Assembly (NCBI RefSeq): GCF_011753055.1
Contig: NZ_VWWJ01000002.1
Span: 310,001 to 374,000, forward strand
Direction of reading: 5' to 3'
DNA: 64,000 nucleotides
From: Burkholderia sp. Ax-1719
GTDB taxonomy: Bacteria; Pseudomonadota; Gammaproteobacteria; Burkholderiales; Burkholderiaceae
Made by a program: the position numbers and the translations under genes. Below, piece by piece: positions 46,485-55,900 of this stretch (within the stretch, counting starts at the first letter, position 1; each line of letters opens with the position of its first letter). The notes beneath the pieces are model-generated. The model was not told the DNA's origin, did no database searches, and saw only the letters and a program-made list of their open reading frames with translations.

Positions 46485-47115
46485 GCCGTTCGCAATCTCA
46501 GGCACGGCCGCGCCGCTGCCGCTCAACAATCTCGACACCGACCAGATCATGCCGAAGCAATTCCTGCTTGGCATCGACAAATCGGGCCTCGCCCAGGGCG
46601 TGCTCTACGACCTGCGCTATGACGCGCACGGCCAGCCGCGCGAACGTTTCGTGCTGAATCAGCCGGAATACGCGGGCGCGAAGATTCTGGTGGCAGGGTC
46701 GAATTTCGGCTGTGGGTCCAGCCGCGAACATGCGGTGTGGGGTTTGCAGCAGGCAGGCTTTGAAGCCGTGATCGCGCCGAGCTACGGTGAGATTTTCTAT
46801 TTCAACGCCAGCAATAACCGTTTGCTGGTGGTGACGCTGCCGCTCGAACAAGTCGAGGCGCTGGTTGCCGAACTCGAAAACAGCCCAGAAAAAAGCGTCA
46901 CGATCGATGTAGAGAACGAAGTGGTAGTGACGCCCGCTGGCCAGCGCTATGCGTTCTCCTTGCCCGCGCGCCAGAAGCAGATGCTGGTGGAGGGGCTCGA
47001 CATGGTGCGGATGACCTTGCGCGATGCGGACAGGATTGCCGCATTTGAAACGGAGCACGCCCACGCGCGCCCGTGGTGTCGTATCGATTTACCGGCGCAG
47101 CAGCAACGTCGCTGA
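46477..47115 (+). CDS. LeuD-type hydro-lyase small subunit
   Basis: 212 residues, start overlapping the large-subunit gene by 8 bp, with AAGGAG upstream. NLDTDQIMPKQFLLGIDKSG and SNFGCGSSREHAVWGLQQAGF are the swivelling-domain motifs; the region around IAPSYGEIFYFNASNNRLL differs from the biosynthetic IAPSFADIFFNNCFKNGLL pattern. It forms the heterodimeric dehydratase with the preceding product. Confidence 0.9.
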   Translation: MAKPFAISGTAAPLPLNNLDTDQIMPKQFLLGIDKSGLAQGVLYDLRYDAHGQPRERFVLNQPEYAGAKILVAGSNFGCGSSREHAVWGLQQAGFEAVIAPSYGEIFYFNASNNRLLVVTLPLEQVEALVAELENSPEKSVTIDVENEVVVTPAGQRYAFSLPARQKQMLVEGLDMVRMTLRDADRIAAFETEHAHARPWCRIDLPAQQQRR

Positions 47116-47197
47116 AACCTGCTTTAAACCCCACCCATTCCAATAACGAAAGCCGCCCGCGCTGTGAGTTTCACGCGTGGCGCGGCAGGAGACAAAC

Positions 47198-48535
47198 ATG
47201 AGCATTGCCTCAGTTCGCGCGGAGGATGACGCCGCGCTGGAAACCCGCGTAGTGCGGCGGGTATCGCGGCGCATCACGCCCTTCATCATCATCCTGTATT
47301 TCCTGAGTTTTCTGAATCGCGTCAACGTGGGCTTTGCGGGCCTCACGATGAATCGGGACATCGGCTTGACGCAGGCGATGTTCGGTGTGGGCGCGGGTAT
47401 CTTTTTCGTGGGCTATATCGCGGCGGGCATGCCGTCCAACCTCGCGTTGCAACGCGTGGGCGCGCGCCGCTGGATTGCGTTCCTGATGGTGATGTGGGGC
47501 GCGCTGTCCGCGGCTACCGCATTCGCCAGCGGGCCTTATAGTTTCTATGGCCTGCGCCTCGTGCTGGGACTCGCGGAAGCGGGCTTCTTTCCCGGCATCA
47601 TCCTGTACCTGAGCTACTGGTTTCCAGCGCGTCACCGCGCCTTTGTGACGGCGATGTTCATGACCGCCGCGCCGCTGGCGAATATGATCGGCTCGCCCAT
47701 TTCGGGCGCGCTGATGACGCTGGAGGGCATGGCGCATCTGCACGACTGGCAATGGCTCTTTCTGGTCGAGGGCGCGCCTACCGTGCTGCTTGGCATCGTT
47801 TCGTACTTCTATCTGACTGATCGACCGGAACAGGCGCATTGGCTCGCACCCGCCGAACGCAACTGGCTCGCCGCCGAGATGCAGCGCGAGCGCGACGCCA
47901 AGGCGGCGCAAAGCCGCTCCAGCGTGTGGAGCGCCGTAAAAGACCCGCGTGTGCTGCTGCTGGCGCTCGTCTACGCGGGCACCTCGACGGGGCTCTACGC
48001 CATCGGCATCTGGGCGCCGATGATCATCCATCGCTTTGGTTTCAGCTATGTCGAGCTGGGCTTCGTCAACGCCATCCCGAACCTCTTCGCCGTGATCACG
48101 ATGGTGCTGTGGGCGCGTAATTCCGACCGCACCGGCGAGCGCCGCCTGCATGTGGCGATTGCCTGTCTCGCGGCGGGAATCGGCATGCTGATGTCGGGCT
48201 ATGCGTCGAGCGCGATCATGCTGCTGGTGGGGCTATCGATTGCAAACTTTGGCATCAACGCCGCCAAGCCGCCGCTCTGGAGCATGCCGACGCAGTTCCT
48301 CTCCGGCTCGGCCGCGGCGGCGGGCATCGCGCTCATCAATGCGATGGGCAGCCTGCTGGGCGGCACGATCGGACCGATGGTGATCGGCAAACTGCGCGAC
48401 GTCGGCGGCGATTATTCGCTGGGCCTCTATTTCGTGAGCGCGACGCTGTTTGTTTCGGCGGTGCTGGCGTATCTGTTCGGGGCGCGCCAGCGCGGGCAGC
48501 GGGGTACTCAGGAGCCCGCCGTGGCTCAACGCTGA
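47198..48535 (+). CDS. MFS transporter, anion:cation symporter (ACS) family
   Basis: 445 residues from the ATG at 47198 with CAGGAG upstream (a GTG/ATG seven codons earlier at 47177 is less likely). Helix 1 motif FLNRVNVGFAGLTMNRDIGL, then MPSNLALQRVGARRWIAFLM and LAEAGFFPGIILYLSYWFP, collinear with the carrier at 15035. It lies 82 bp after the small hydro-lyase subunit in the same operon and probably imports that enzyme's dicarboxylate substrate. Confidence 0.9.
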   Translation: MSIASVRAEDDAALETRVVRRVSRRITPFIIILYFLSFLNRVNVGFAGLTMNRDIGLTQAMFGVGAGIFFVGYIAAGMPSNLALQRVGARRWIAFLMVMWGALSAATAFASGPYSFYGLRLVLGLAEAGFFPGIILYLSYWFPARHRAFVTAMFMTAAPLANMIGSPISGALMTLEGMAHLHDWQWLFLVEGAPTVLLGIVSYFYLTDRPEQAHWLAPAERNWLAAEMQRERDAKAAQSRSSVWSAVKDPRVLLLALVYAGTSTGLYAIGIWAPMIIHRFGFSYVELGFVNAIPNLFAVITMVLWARNSDRTGERRLHVAIACLAAGIGMLMSGYASSAIMLLVGLSIANFGINAAKPPLWSMPTQFLSGSAAAAGIALINAMGSLLGGTIGPMVIGKLRDVGGDYSLGLYFVSATLFVSAVLAYLFGARQRGQRGTQEPAVAQR

Positions 48536-48606
48536 AGGCGATCCCGCTAGAATGGCGATGATCCGCAGTTTCATCGCACTTCAATTTTTTTCAGACCCAT
48601 TCCAGC

Positions 48607-49935
48607 GTGACGACCGCCACTCTCGACCAACTGCGCGCCGGGCAACTCGCCGGCGCGCGCCAGCTCAAACTCGCCTGCGGCTTGACCGAATTCCCACGCG
48701 AGATTTTCGACCTCGCGGACACGCTGGAGGTGCTGGATCTCTCCGGCAATGCGCTGACGTCATTGCCCGACGATCTGCCGCGCCTGAAGCACTTGCGCAT
48801 CCTGTTCGCCTCGCAGAACCCTTTCACCGAATTGCCGCCGATGCTGGGCGAGTGCTCCGCGCTGAGCATGGTCGGTTTCAAGTCGAACCGCATTCGCCAT
48901 GTTCCCGCGAGTGCGTTGCCGCCGCTGCTGCGCTGGTTGATCCTCACCGATAACGATGTCGAGACGCTGCCGCAGGAACTCGGCGCGCGGCCTCATCTGC
49001 AAAAGTTGATGCTGGCGGGCAATCGTCTGCGCGCCTTGCCCGAGACGATGGCGGCGTGCAGCAGGCTCGAATTGCTGCGCATTTCGGCGAATCAATTCGA
49101 TGCCTTGCCCGACTGGCTGCTGGCCTTGCCGCGGCTTTCATGGCTGGCCTATGCGGGCAATCCGTTCAATACGGCGCGCGAGGACGCGGCCGCCCAGCAG
49201 TCGGGCGTGCCTGACATCGACTGGCATTCGCTTGCGCTTGGACAGACGCTGGGCGAAGGCGCTTCGGGCGTGATTCATCGCGCGACGCGTTTGCTCAAGG
49301 ACGGCCATCCTGCCGAGGCGCTTGCCGTCAAGCTGTTCAAGGGCGCGGTGACGAGCGATGGCTTGCCGGACCTTGAAATGGCGGCTTGTCTGAGCGCGGG
49401 CCGGCATCCCAATCTCATTCCCGTGCTGGGTCGCATCGCCGGGCATCCGCTGGACGAGCACGGTCTCGCGATGGCGCTGATCGATCCGGCGTTCCGCAAT
49501 CTGGCCGGCCCGCCAAGCCTCGATTCGTGCACGCGCGACGTCTACGCGGACGACGTGCGCTTCGACTGGCCCGTTGCGCTGGGTGTGGCGCGCGGCATCG
49601 CATCGGCCGGGCAGCATTTGCATCGGCGCGGCATCATGCACGGCGATCTCTACGCGCACAACATCCTGCACGATGGGGCGGGACACGCGTTGCTCGGCGA
49701 CTTCGGCGCGGCGTCGTTCCATGATGCCGACGATCGCACGCGGGCAAGTGCGTTCGAGCGTATCGAAGTGCGGGCGTTTGGGTGTCTGCTGGAAGAACTG
49801 GCTGAGCGGGCGATTCCGGCTTCGGAAACGCACACGGCTGCGCTCGCGGCGCTGGTGCGCGCCTGTCTGGGCGAACGCGTCGAAGATCGTCCGTTGTTCG
49901 ATGAGATTATCGGACGGCTTGAGGCGCTGATTTAA
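48607..49935 (+). CDS. Leucine-rich-repeat protein kinase
   Basis: 442 residues from a GTG at 48607. Residues 15-200 contain about eight LRRs of 22-23 residues (LEVLDLSGNALTSLPDDL, LRILFASQNPFTELP, LRWLILTDNDVETLPQEL, LQKLMLAGNRLRALP). Residues 205-440 are a eukaryote-like Ser/Thr kinase: glycine loop LGEGASGVIHRA, Lys in LAVKLFKG, catalytic HGDLYAHNIL and DFGAASF. HGD in place of HRD is common among RD-lacking kinases. No membrane segment or signal. The 5' neighbour is the ACS carrier, the 3' neighbour the T6SS island; its partner is unknown. Confidence 0.88.
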   Translation: MTTATLDQLRAGQLAGARQLKLACGLTEFPREIFDLADTLEVLDLSGNALTSLPDDLPRLKHLRILFASQNPFTELPPMLGECSALSMVGFKSNRIRHVPASALPPLLRWLILTDNDVETLPQELGARPHLQKLMLAGNRLRALPETMAACSRLELLRISANQFDALPDWLLALPRLSWLAYAGNPFNTAREDAAAQQSGVPDIDWHSLALGQTLGEGASGVIHRATRLLKDGHPAEALAVKLFKGAVTSDGLPDLEMAACLSAGRHPNLIPVLGRIAGHPLDEHGLAMALIDPAFRNLAGPPSLDSCTRDVYADDVRFDWPVALGVARGIASAGQHLHRRGIMHGDLYAHNILHDGAGHALLGDFGAASFHDADDRTRASAFERIEVRAFGCLLEELAERAIPASETHTAALAALVRACLGERVEDRPLFDEIIGRLEALI

Positions 49936-50058
49936 AACAGAGTTCGTGTCAGGCGGCGTCATATTCGAATGCGATTAACTTTCGCCGGGTCATCTTAATG
50001 GCTTCCCTGCGAAGATTTCGCGACGCTGCTTTAGTCCGGTAATTCATTCCTGATTATG

Positions 50059-50091
50059 TACAGCGCCTTATTCAAGGCGCTGTAATTTTTT
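50059..50091 (+). terminator. Strong Rho-independent terminator after the LRR kinase
   Basis: Perfect 11-bp stem TACAGCGCCTT (50059-50069) with AAGGCGCTGTA (50074-50084), ATTC loop, then ATTTTTT. It ends the kinase transcript about 125 bp after the stop codon and isolates the T6SS genes. Confidence 0.92.
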
Positions 50092-50309
50092 CCTCGATCA
50101 AGCCGTTTGCCATGCTGGCTGCCCGTGTGCAGCCTCGCAGGGATATTCGCGCAATGCGAATTGAATCAGCGCGACGGCGTTGTAACAAATGTTGCATTTA
50201 ATCGTGCTTCCATATGTTTTTAATCGCGCTATTTTCACCTACAGTAGCGATGCCCCTGACCAGGCATCCGGTTTGCCGGATAAAAACTTAAGATGATGAA
50301 GGAAGAACG
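50092..50309. other. Upstream region of the vgrG operon
   Basis: About 220 bp, noticeably more AT-rich than the flanks, without a gene. It contains the vgrG promoter and the ribosome site GGAAG eight bases before the ATG (GATGAAGGAAGAACG). No clear repeat. Confidence 0.35.
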
Positions 50310-52454
50310 ATGAGTTTCGCCTTTAATGGCGGCTTGCCTGGCGACCTGAGCGGTGGATCATCAGGCGCATTCAGCACGCTCGGCGGCCTGACGAATTCGG
50401 CCGCTTCGGCCATCTCCGGCAGCGCCGGACCGCTGGCCGGCCTCGCCGGCCACCTCGATACGATCCAGCGCGCGCAGCAACTCGCGCAAACCGGCTTCTC
50501 GCTATTGGGCAAGACGCCAGGCGCGGTCGCGCAGGCGATCAACAGCACGGCGGGCGACGCGGCGCTGCTCACGCAGATGAACCGCTACGTGACGATCGAT
50601 ACGCCGCTTGGCAGCGATGTGCTCCTCGTGAGCGCGCTGGTCGTGGACGAACACGTGAACCGCTTGCCGGAGATCCATCTGGATCTGCTCTCGCATCGTC
50701 ACGATCTGCAGCCCAGCGACCTGATCGGCCAGCAGGTGAAAATCCAGCTTGACCAGAACGCCGCGGACTTTTCTGTGGAGCGCGTGGTGGCGAGCGCCGC
50801 TGGCGCGGAAAACACGCGCTATTTCGATGGTTACGTCGCGTCGTTCGACCGCGCGAGCAATCCCGGCCGCGTTACGCAGTATCAGATGACGATCGTGCCG
50901 TGGTTCTGGTTCCTCACGCGCTCCACCGATTGCCGCATTTTCCAGAACAAGACCGCGCAGGACATTCTCACCGAGGTGTTCCAGGAACACGGTTTCGCTG
51001 ATTTCGTGTTCGATATTCACGGTACGCAAACGCCGCTCGAATATGTCGTGATGTACCAGGAGTCGTACTTCAACTTCTGCGCGCGCCTGATGGAACAGGA
51101 AGGGCTGATCTGGACGCACCGCTACCAGAAAGACAAGCATCTGCTGGCGATCGGCGATTCGAATCTGGTGTTTCGTCCCATCGACGGACTGCCGACTGTG
51201 CCGTTCGCGGACAGCGTGTCGAGCGAGTTCAACGGTATCGATCAACTGCATGAAGGCGGCCACTTTGGGCTGGGCAAAGTCACGTATCGCGACTTCAATT
51301 ATCACAACCCGACTTCGCCGCTGATGCTGGTGGAAGCGGAATCGCAGACGATCAAGCACGCGCGGCTCGATTCGACCGAGCGCTTCGAGCATCAGTCGCT
51401 CTACGACCGCAGCGACGACGGCAATCGTTACGCGCGCTATGCGATGGAAGCGGAAGAAGCGCAGGCGCAGCGTTATACCGGGGCAGGCTTCGCGTGGCGC
51501 ATGACCACGGCGGGCAACGTGACGGTCACGGGGCATCCCGTCGTCGCCATGAATCGCGAATACGTGATCCTGCGTGTGCGTCACGAAGCCGTGAACGACT
51601 ATGCGCAACACGAAGTCAAGCTGCCGTATCGCAATTCGTTTGCGCTGCTGCCGAACAAGGTGCCGTACCGTGCGATGCGTACGACGCCCAAGCCGCTGAT
51701 TCAGGGCACGCAGTCGGCGATCGTGGTGGGGCCTAAGGGCGAGGAAATCTACACCAACGGCAGCGCCGTGAAACTGCATTTTTTGTGGGACCGGCGCGGC
51801 AAGAAGGACGGATCGGATTCGATGTGGATTCGCGTTTCGCAGCCGTGGGCCGGTGCAGGCTGGGGCGCGGCGGCGATTCCCCGTATCAACCAGGAGGTGC
51901 TGGTTTCGTTCAATCAGGGCGACCCTGATAATCCCGTGATCGTAGGGCGTGTCTATAACGGCGACAACGGCAACCCGTATCACGGCGCAGCCGGGCAAAC
52001 CATGGGGATCAAGAGCCAGACCTTCAAGGGGCAGGGCTCGAACGAAATCCGCATGACCGACACGAACGGCCAGCAGGAATTCTTCCTGCACGCCCAGAAA
52101 GACCTGAATACGATCATTCAGGATACCGAAACGCACCGTGTGGTGGGTGGCGCGCGTATTGTGACGCTCGACGCGGGCGACGAAACCAAATGGATCGCCA
52201 AGGGCAATCTGACCGAAACCATTGCGCAGAAGCGAGGCACGACGGCAACCACGGTCGAAGTGCTCACGCCTGCGAAAGATGGCGGCGGCGGCACGCAGCA
52301 ATATGAGGCCGAACTCGGGCTGATGCTCAAGGTGCAGAACAGCTTCATCGTGCTTGCGCCTGAGGGCATTACGCTCCAGCACAACGGTTCCGTGATCCGC
52401 CTGGACGATTCCGGCGTATCGATCAACGGCCAGCGCATCGACCTGAACAAATAA
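50310..52454 (+). CDS. vgrG: T6SS spike protein VgrG (Vgr family)
   Basis: 714 residues. Residues 95-560 follow the phage gp27/gp5-like VgrG core (YVTIDTPLGSDVLLVSALV, WFWFLTRSTDCRIFQNKTAQ, YVVMYQESYFNFCARLMEQEG, RVSQPWAGAGWGAAAIPRIN, NQGDPDNPVIVGRVYNGDN). The C-terminus is the DUF2345-type beta helix and ends ISINGQRIDLNK-like. The first 95 residues are a Gly/Ser/Ala-rich extension not found in most VgrGs. It forms the trimeric tip onto which the PAAR-Rhs effector docks. It is followed by the EagR chaperone and Rhs genes in one operon. Confidence 0.95.
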   Translation: MSFAFNGGLPGDLSGGSSGAFSTLGGLTNSAASAISGSAGPLAGLAGHLDTIQRAQQLAQTGFSLLGKTPGAVAQAINSTAGDAALLTQMNRYVTIDTPLGSDVLLVSALVVDEHVNRLPEIHLDLLSHRHDLQPSDLIGQQVKIQLDQNAADFSVERVVASAAGAENTRYFDGYVASFDRASNPGRVTQYQMTIVPWFWFLTRSTDCRIFQNKTAQDILTEVFQEHGFADFVFDIHGTQTPLEYVVMYQESYFNFCARLMEQEGLIWTHRYQKDKHLLAIGDSNLVFRPIDGLPTVPFADSVSSEFNGIDQLHEGGHFGLGKVTYRDFNYHNPTSPLMLVEAESQTIKHARLDSTERFEHQSLYDRSDDGNRYARYAMEAEEAQAQRYTGAGFAWRMTTAGNVTVTGHPVVAMNREYVILRVRHEAVNDYAQHEVKLPYRNSFALLPNKVPYRAMRTTPKPLIQGTQSAIVVGPKGEEIYTNGSAVKLHFLWDRRGKKDGSDSMWIRVSQPWAGAGWGAAAIPRINQEVLVSFNQGDPDNPVIVGRVYNGDNGNPYHGAAGQTMGIKSQTFKGQGSNEIRMTDTNGQQEFFLHAQKDLNTIIQDTETHRVVGGARIVTLDAGDETKWIAKGNLTETIAQKRGTTATTVEVLTPAKDGGGGTQQYEAELGLMLKVQNSFIVLAPEGITLQHNGSVIRLDDSGVSINGQRIDLNK

Positions 52455-52467
52455 CAGAAGACCTGCC

Positions 52468-52929
52468 ATGCACTACGCGATTTATGAGGGTAGCTTCGTG
52501 CTGCCCGATACGACGCTCGACCGCACCGTCAATATCCTCATGCTCAACGACGGCCCCGGCGGCCTGAATCTCGTCATCTCGCGAGGGCGTTTGCGCGAAG
52601 ACGAGAACCTCGACGCGTTCATCGCGCGCGAATGGGCGCTGGCGACGCGCGAAGCGCCGCAACTGACCGAGCGCGCGCGCACGGCGGTGACGGTGGGTGG
52701 ACGCGGCGGCGTGCAGATCGAAGCGACGCACGAGCAGGAAGGGCGTCTGCGTCATCAGATCCAGATCGTGTTTCCGAGCGACGATAGCGGCGCCGTGCTG
52801 GTCATGACGCTCACCAGAGCTGCGCCGTTCACGGACGAGCAGCGTGCGATGGCTGCGCGCATGATCGACAGCTACCAGCCGCGCGTGGCGCGGCCTACCT
52901 TGATCGAGTCGCCGGATAGCGCATCGTGA
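52468..52929 (+). CDS. EagR/DcrB-type (DUF1795) Rhs chaperone
   Basis: 153 residues. YAIYEGSFVLPDTTLDRTVNIL, LVISRGRLREDENLDAFIAREW and FTDEQRAMAARMIDSYQP are family features. EagR proteins bind the N-terminal transmembrane/prePAAR segment of Rhs effectors and load them onto VgrG. The TGA overlaps the GTG of the Rhs gene (GTGA), the usual vgrG-eagR-rhs arrangement. Confidence 0.93.
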   Translation: MHYAIYEGSFVLPDTTLDRTVNILMLNDGPGGLNLVISRGRLREDENLDAFIAREWALATREAPQLTERARTAVTVGGRGGVQIEATHEQEGRLRHQIQIVFPSDDSGAVLVMTLTRAAPFTDEQRAMAARMIDSYQPRVARPTLIESPDSAS

Positions 52930-55900
52930 GCAGCGAACAGTTCGCCGCCGCGCGCAAGGACGATCCGATCAGTCATACGAGTCTGCTCGGCGATCTGCTT
53001 GGAATGGGCGGGTCGCTGCTCGGTGGCGCGGCAATTGGTTGGGCCTTGACGAAGGTCGTGCAGATTGGCGTCGGGGCGGCGATGACCGCACTCGAAATTG
53101 GCTCGGGGGGACTGGCCACGCCAATCGTGATCGGCATTGGTATTGGCATGGCCGCCGTGATGGAAGGCTCGGGGCTGAACGAGAAGATTGACGGCGCGGC
53201 ACACGCGCTGGCTAACGCTATCGCGCCGCCAGAGATCAAAGGCACGATCAAGAGCGGCTCGACCGACGTCTACGTCAACGACAAGGCGGCGTCGCGCGCC
53301 GCGAGCCCCGGCGACGCCGACACCGTGGCTTGCCAGAACCATTCTGGCCCGCAGATGATCGCCCAGGGATCGGGCAACGTCTACATCAACAATCAGCCGG
53401 CTGCGCGAGTGAGCGACAAGACCACCTGCGACGGCACGATCGCCGTGGGATCGGACAACGTATTTATCGGCGGCGGCACGCAGCAGGTGCGCGATATCAC
53501 CCCTGCGCGCAAATGGGTCGCGTGGCTGGGCACCGCGATTGGTATCGCGCTTGCCTTGTGCGGACGTGGCAAGAACAACTGGAGTGCGCTCAAGGCCGCG
53601 TTGCCTTGTCTGGCGATCAACCTCGCGGGAGGGCTGGTCGGCACCGCACTTGGGCATCTGTTTAGAGTGGCGATGGGCCACCCCGTCAACGTCATCACGG
53701 GCGGCAAGATTCTCGATGGCGCCGACGATACGGATTTCGTTCTGCCTGGGCCGCTGCCGATTGCCTGGCAGCGCTTCTACAGCAGCCACGATGACCGAGC
53801 CGACAGCCTCTTTGGGCGTGGCTGGAGCGTGCCGATCAGCGTCGAATTGAAGATCGTGCGCGACACAACAGGCAAGATCGAGTCGATCACCTATTGGGAC
53901 GAACAAGGCCGAGATATCGTGTTCCCGGCCGTCGCGCCCGGCGAGAGCCATTTCAGCGTCCCTGAAGGCCTCTATCTGATCTGCACGGCGGGCGGACATT
54001 TCGTGGTCGAGTCGGTAGACGGCATGTATCGCGATTTTGGCATGTCGAATATTTCGGATGCCGAATCAGAGGTGTTGAAACTCTGGCGACTCGAAGACCG
54101 CAATGGCAACTGGATCGAAATCGCGCGTGACGAAGCCGATGGGAAGCCACGCCGCCTGCTCGACGTGACGGGCCGTGTGCTCGCGCTGAACTACGCCGAA
54201 GCCCACCCGTGGCGCATCGAAAGTATCGACCTCGTGCGCGGCGCGGAAGGCGAGCTTGCGGAAACGCTGGTGCGCTACGGCTATAGCGAAGAGGGTGAAC
54301 TTGCCTCGGTGACGGACCGCAGCGGCCACATCGTACGCCGCTTCGCTTACACCGACAGCCTCATGACGATGCACACGCTGGCAGGCGGCTTGCGATGCTT
54401 CTACGCATGGCAGGGCGTGGGCCGCGACGCGCGCGTTGTGCGCCACTGGACCGACGACGGCGAAGCCTACACGTTCGACGCCGATCTCGCACAGCGCGCT
54501 GTGACGGTCACGGATCAACTCGGCCGCATCACGCGCTGGACGTGGAACGAAGATCAGCAGCCGCTCAGTTATACGGACGCCGAAGGGCATGTCTGGCGCT
54601 TTGAATGGAACGCGCTGCGGCAGTTGCTGGGCGCAACCGATCCAGCGGGACACACGACGCGTTTCGAATATGACGACCGAGGCCGCCAGATCGCACGCAC
54701 CGATGCACTGGGCCAGAGCGAACGTACCGAATGGAACGGCTACTACGATCTGCCCGTCGCAGAAACCGATGCCGCGAACGCGCGCTGGACCTATCGCTAC
54801 GACGAGCGCGGCAATCTGACGATGACGCGAGACCCCGCTGGCTTCGCGACCGAATACCATCGCGACGAACGCGGACTGGTGCATACCGTACGCGACGCGC
54901 GCGGCGGCTACAAACACCTCGAATGGAACGCGCGCGCGCAACTGACGGCCTATACGGATTGCTCGGGCAAGACCACGCGCTTTGCGTACGACGAGCGCGG
55001 CGCGCTCGCACGTGTGATCGATGCGGCGGGCCAGCAGACCGTCTACGAAGCTGATGCGATGGGGCGTGTTACCGCCATCGTGATTGCCGACGGCGCGCGT
55101 CAGACGTTCCGCTATGACGCGGCTGGCCGCCTGATCGAAGTGGTCGATCCGAACGCTCGCAGCACACGCTATGAACTGAACCCGCGCGGATTGCTGCTAG
55201 CGCGCACCGATGCCGCGGGCCGTGTCGTGCGATTCGGCTACGACGAAGCTTTCCGGCTGGGCACGCTGACCAATGAAAACCGTGAACGCTACACCTTCCG
55301 CTACGACCGGCGCGATCAGTTGATCGAAGAAGTGCGCCTTGATGGCAGCCGTCGCGCGTACGAGTACGATGCGTGCGGCTTCGGTATCGGTCTGCGAGAA
55401 GGGCGCCTGCATACGCGTTTCGAACGCGATCCGCTGGGCCGCCTCACCGCTAAGGAAGCGGGCCGCGAACGCTGTTCGTATCTGTACGACAAGGGTGGCC
55501 GGATCGCATCGGCGGAACTCTATGCCGTCAACGCGAATGGCCCCGCGTTGAAGAACCGCGTGAGCCTTAAATATGGCGCGCGTGGCGAAGTGCTCGAAGA
55601 ATATACGCCGACAGGCTGGCTCACGCACATCTACGACGAACTGGGCAATCGCACGCAGACGACGGTCTCGGGCGAGCGCAGGATCGACTGGCTGCACTAC
55701 GGCTCGGGTCATGTTCACCAGATCCGCATGGACGGCGCTGAAATAGCGGATATCGAACGCGATGACCTGCACCGCGAAGTGCTGCGCACGCAAGGCAAGC
55801 TGACGAGTCACTTCGGTTACGACAGCGTGGGGCGGCGTGCGCGCCAGAGCGCATTGCGTGGCGCTGCGCCCGATCCGCTGCTGGCGAAACAGTGGCACTA

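Noticed and set aside
45018..46580. 520-codon open frame on the minus strand
   Set aside because: Antisense to the LeuC-type gene, which has complete iron-sulfur and substrate motifs on the plus strand.
50502..52469. 655-codon open frame on the minus strand
   Set aside because: Antisense to vgrG; no signal, motif or ribosome site, and it is explained by codon bias of the sense gene.
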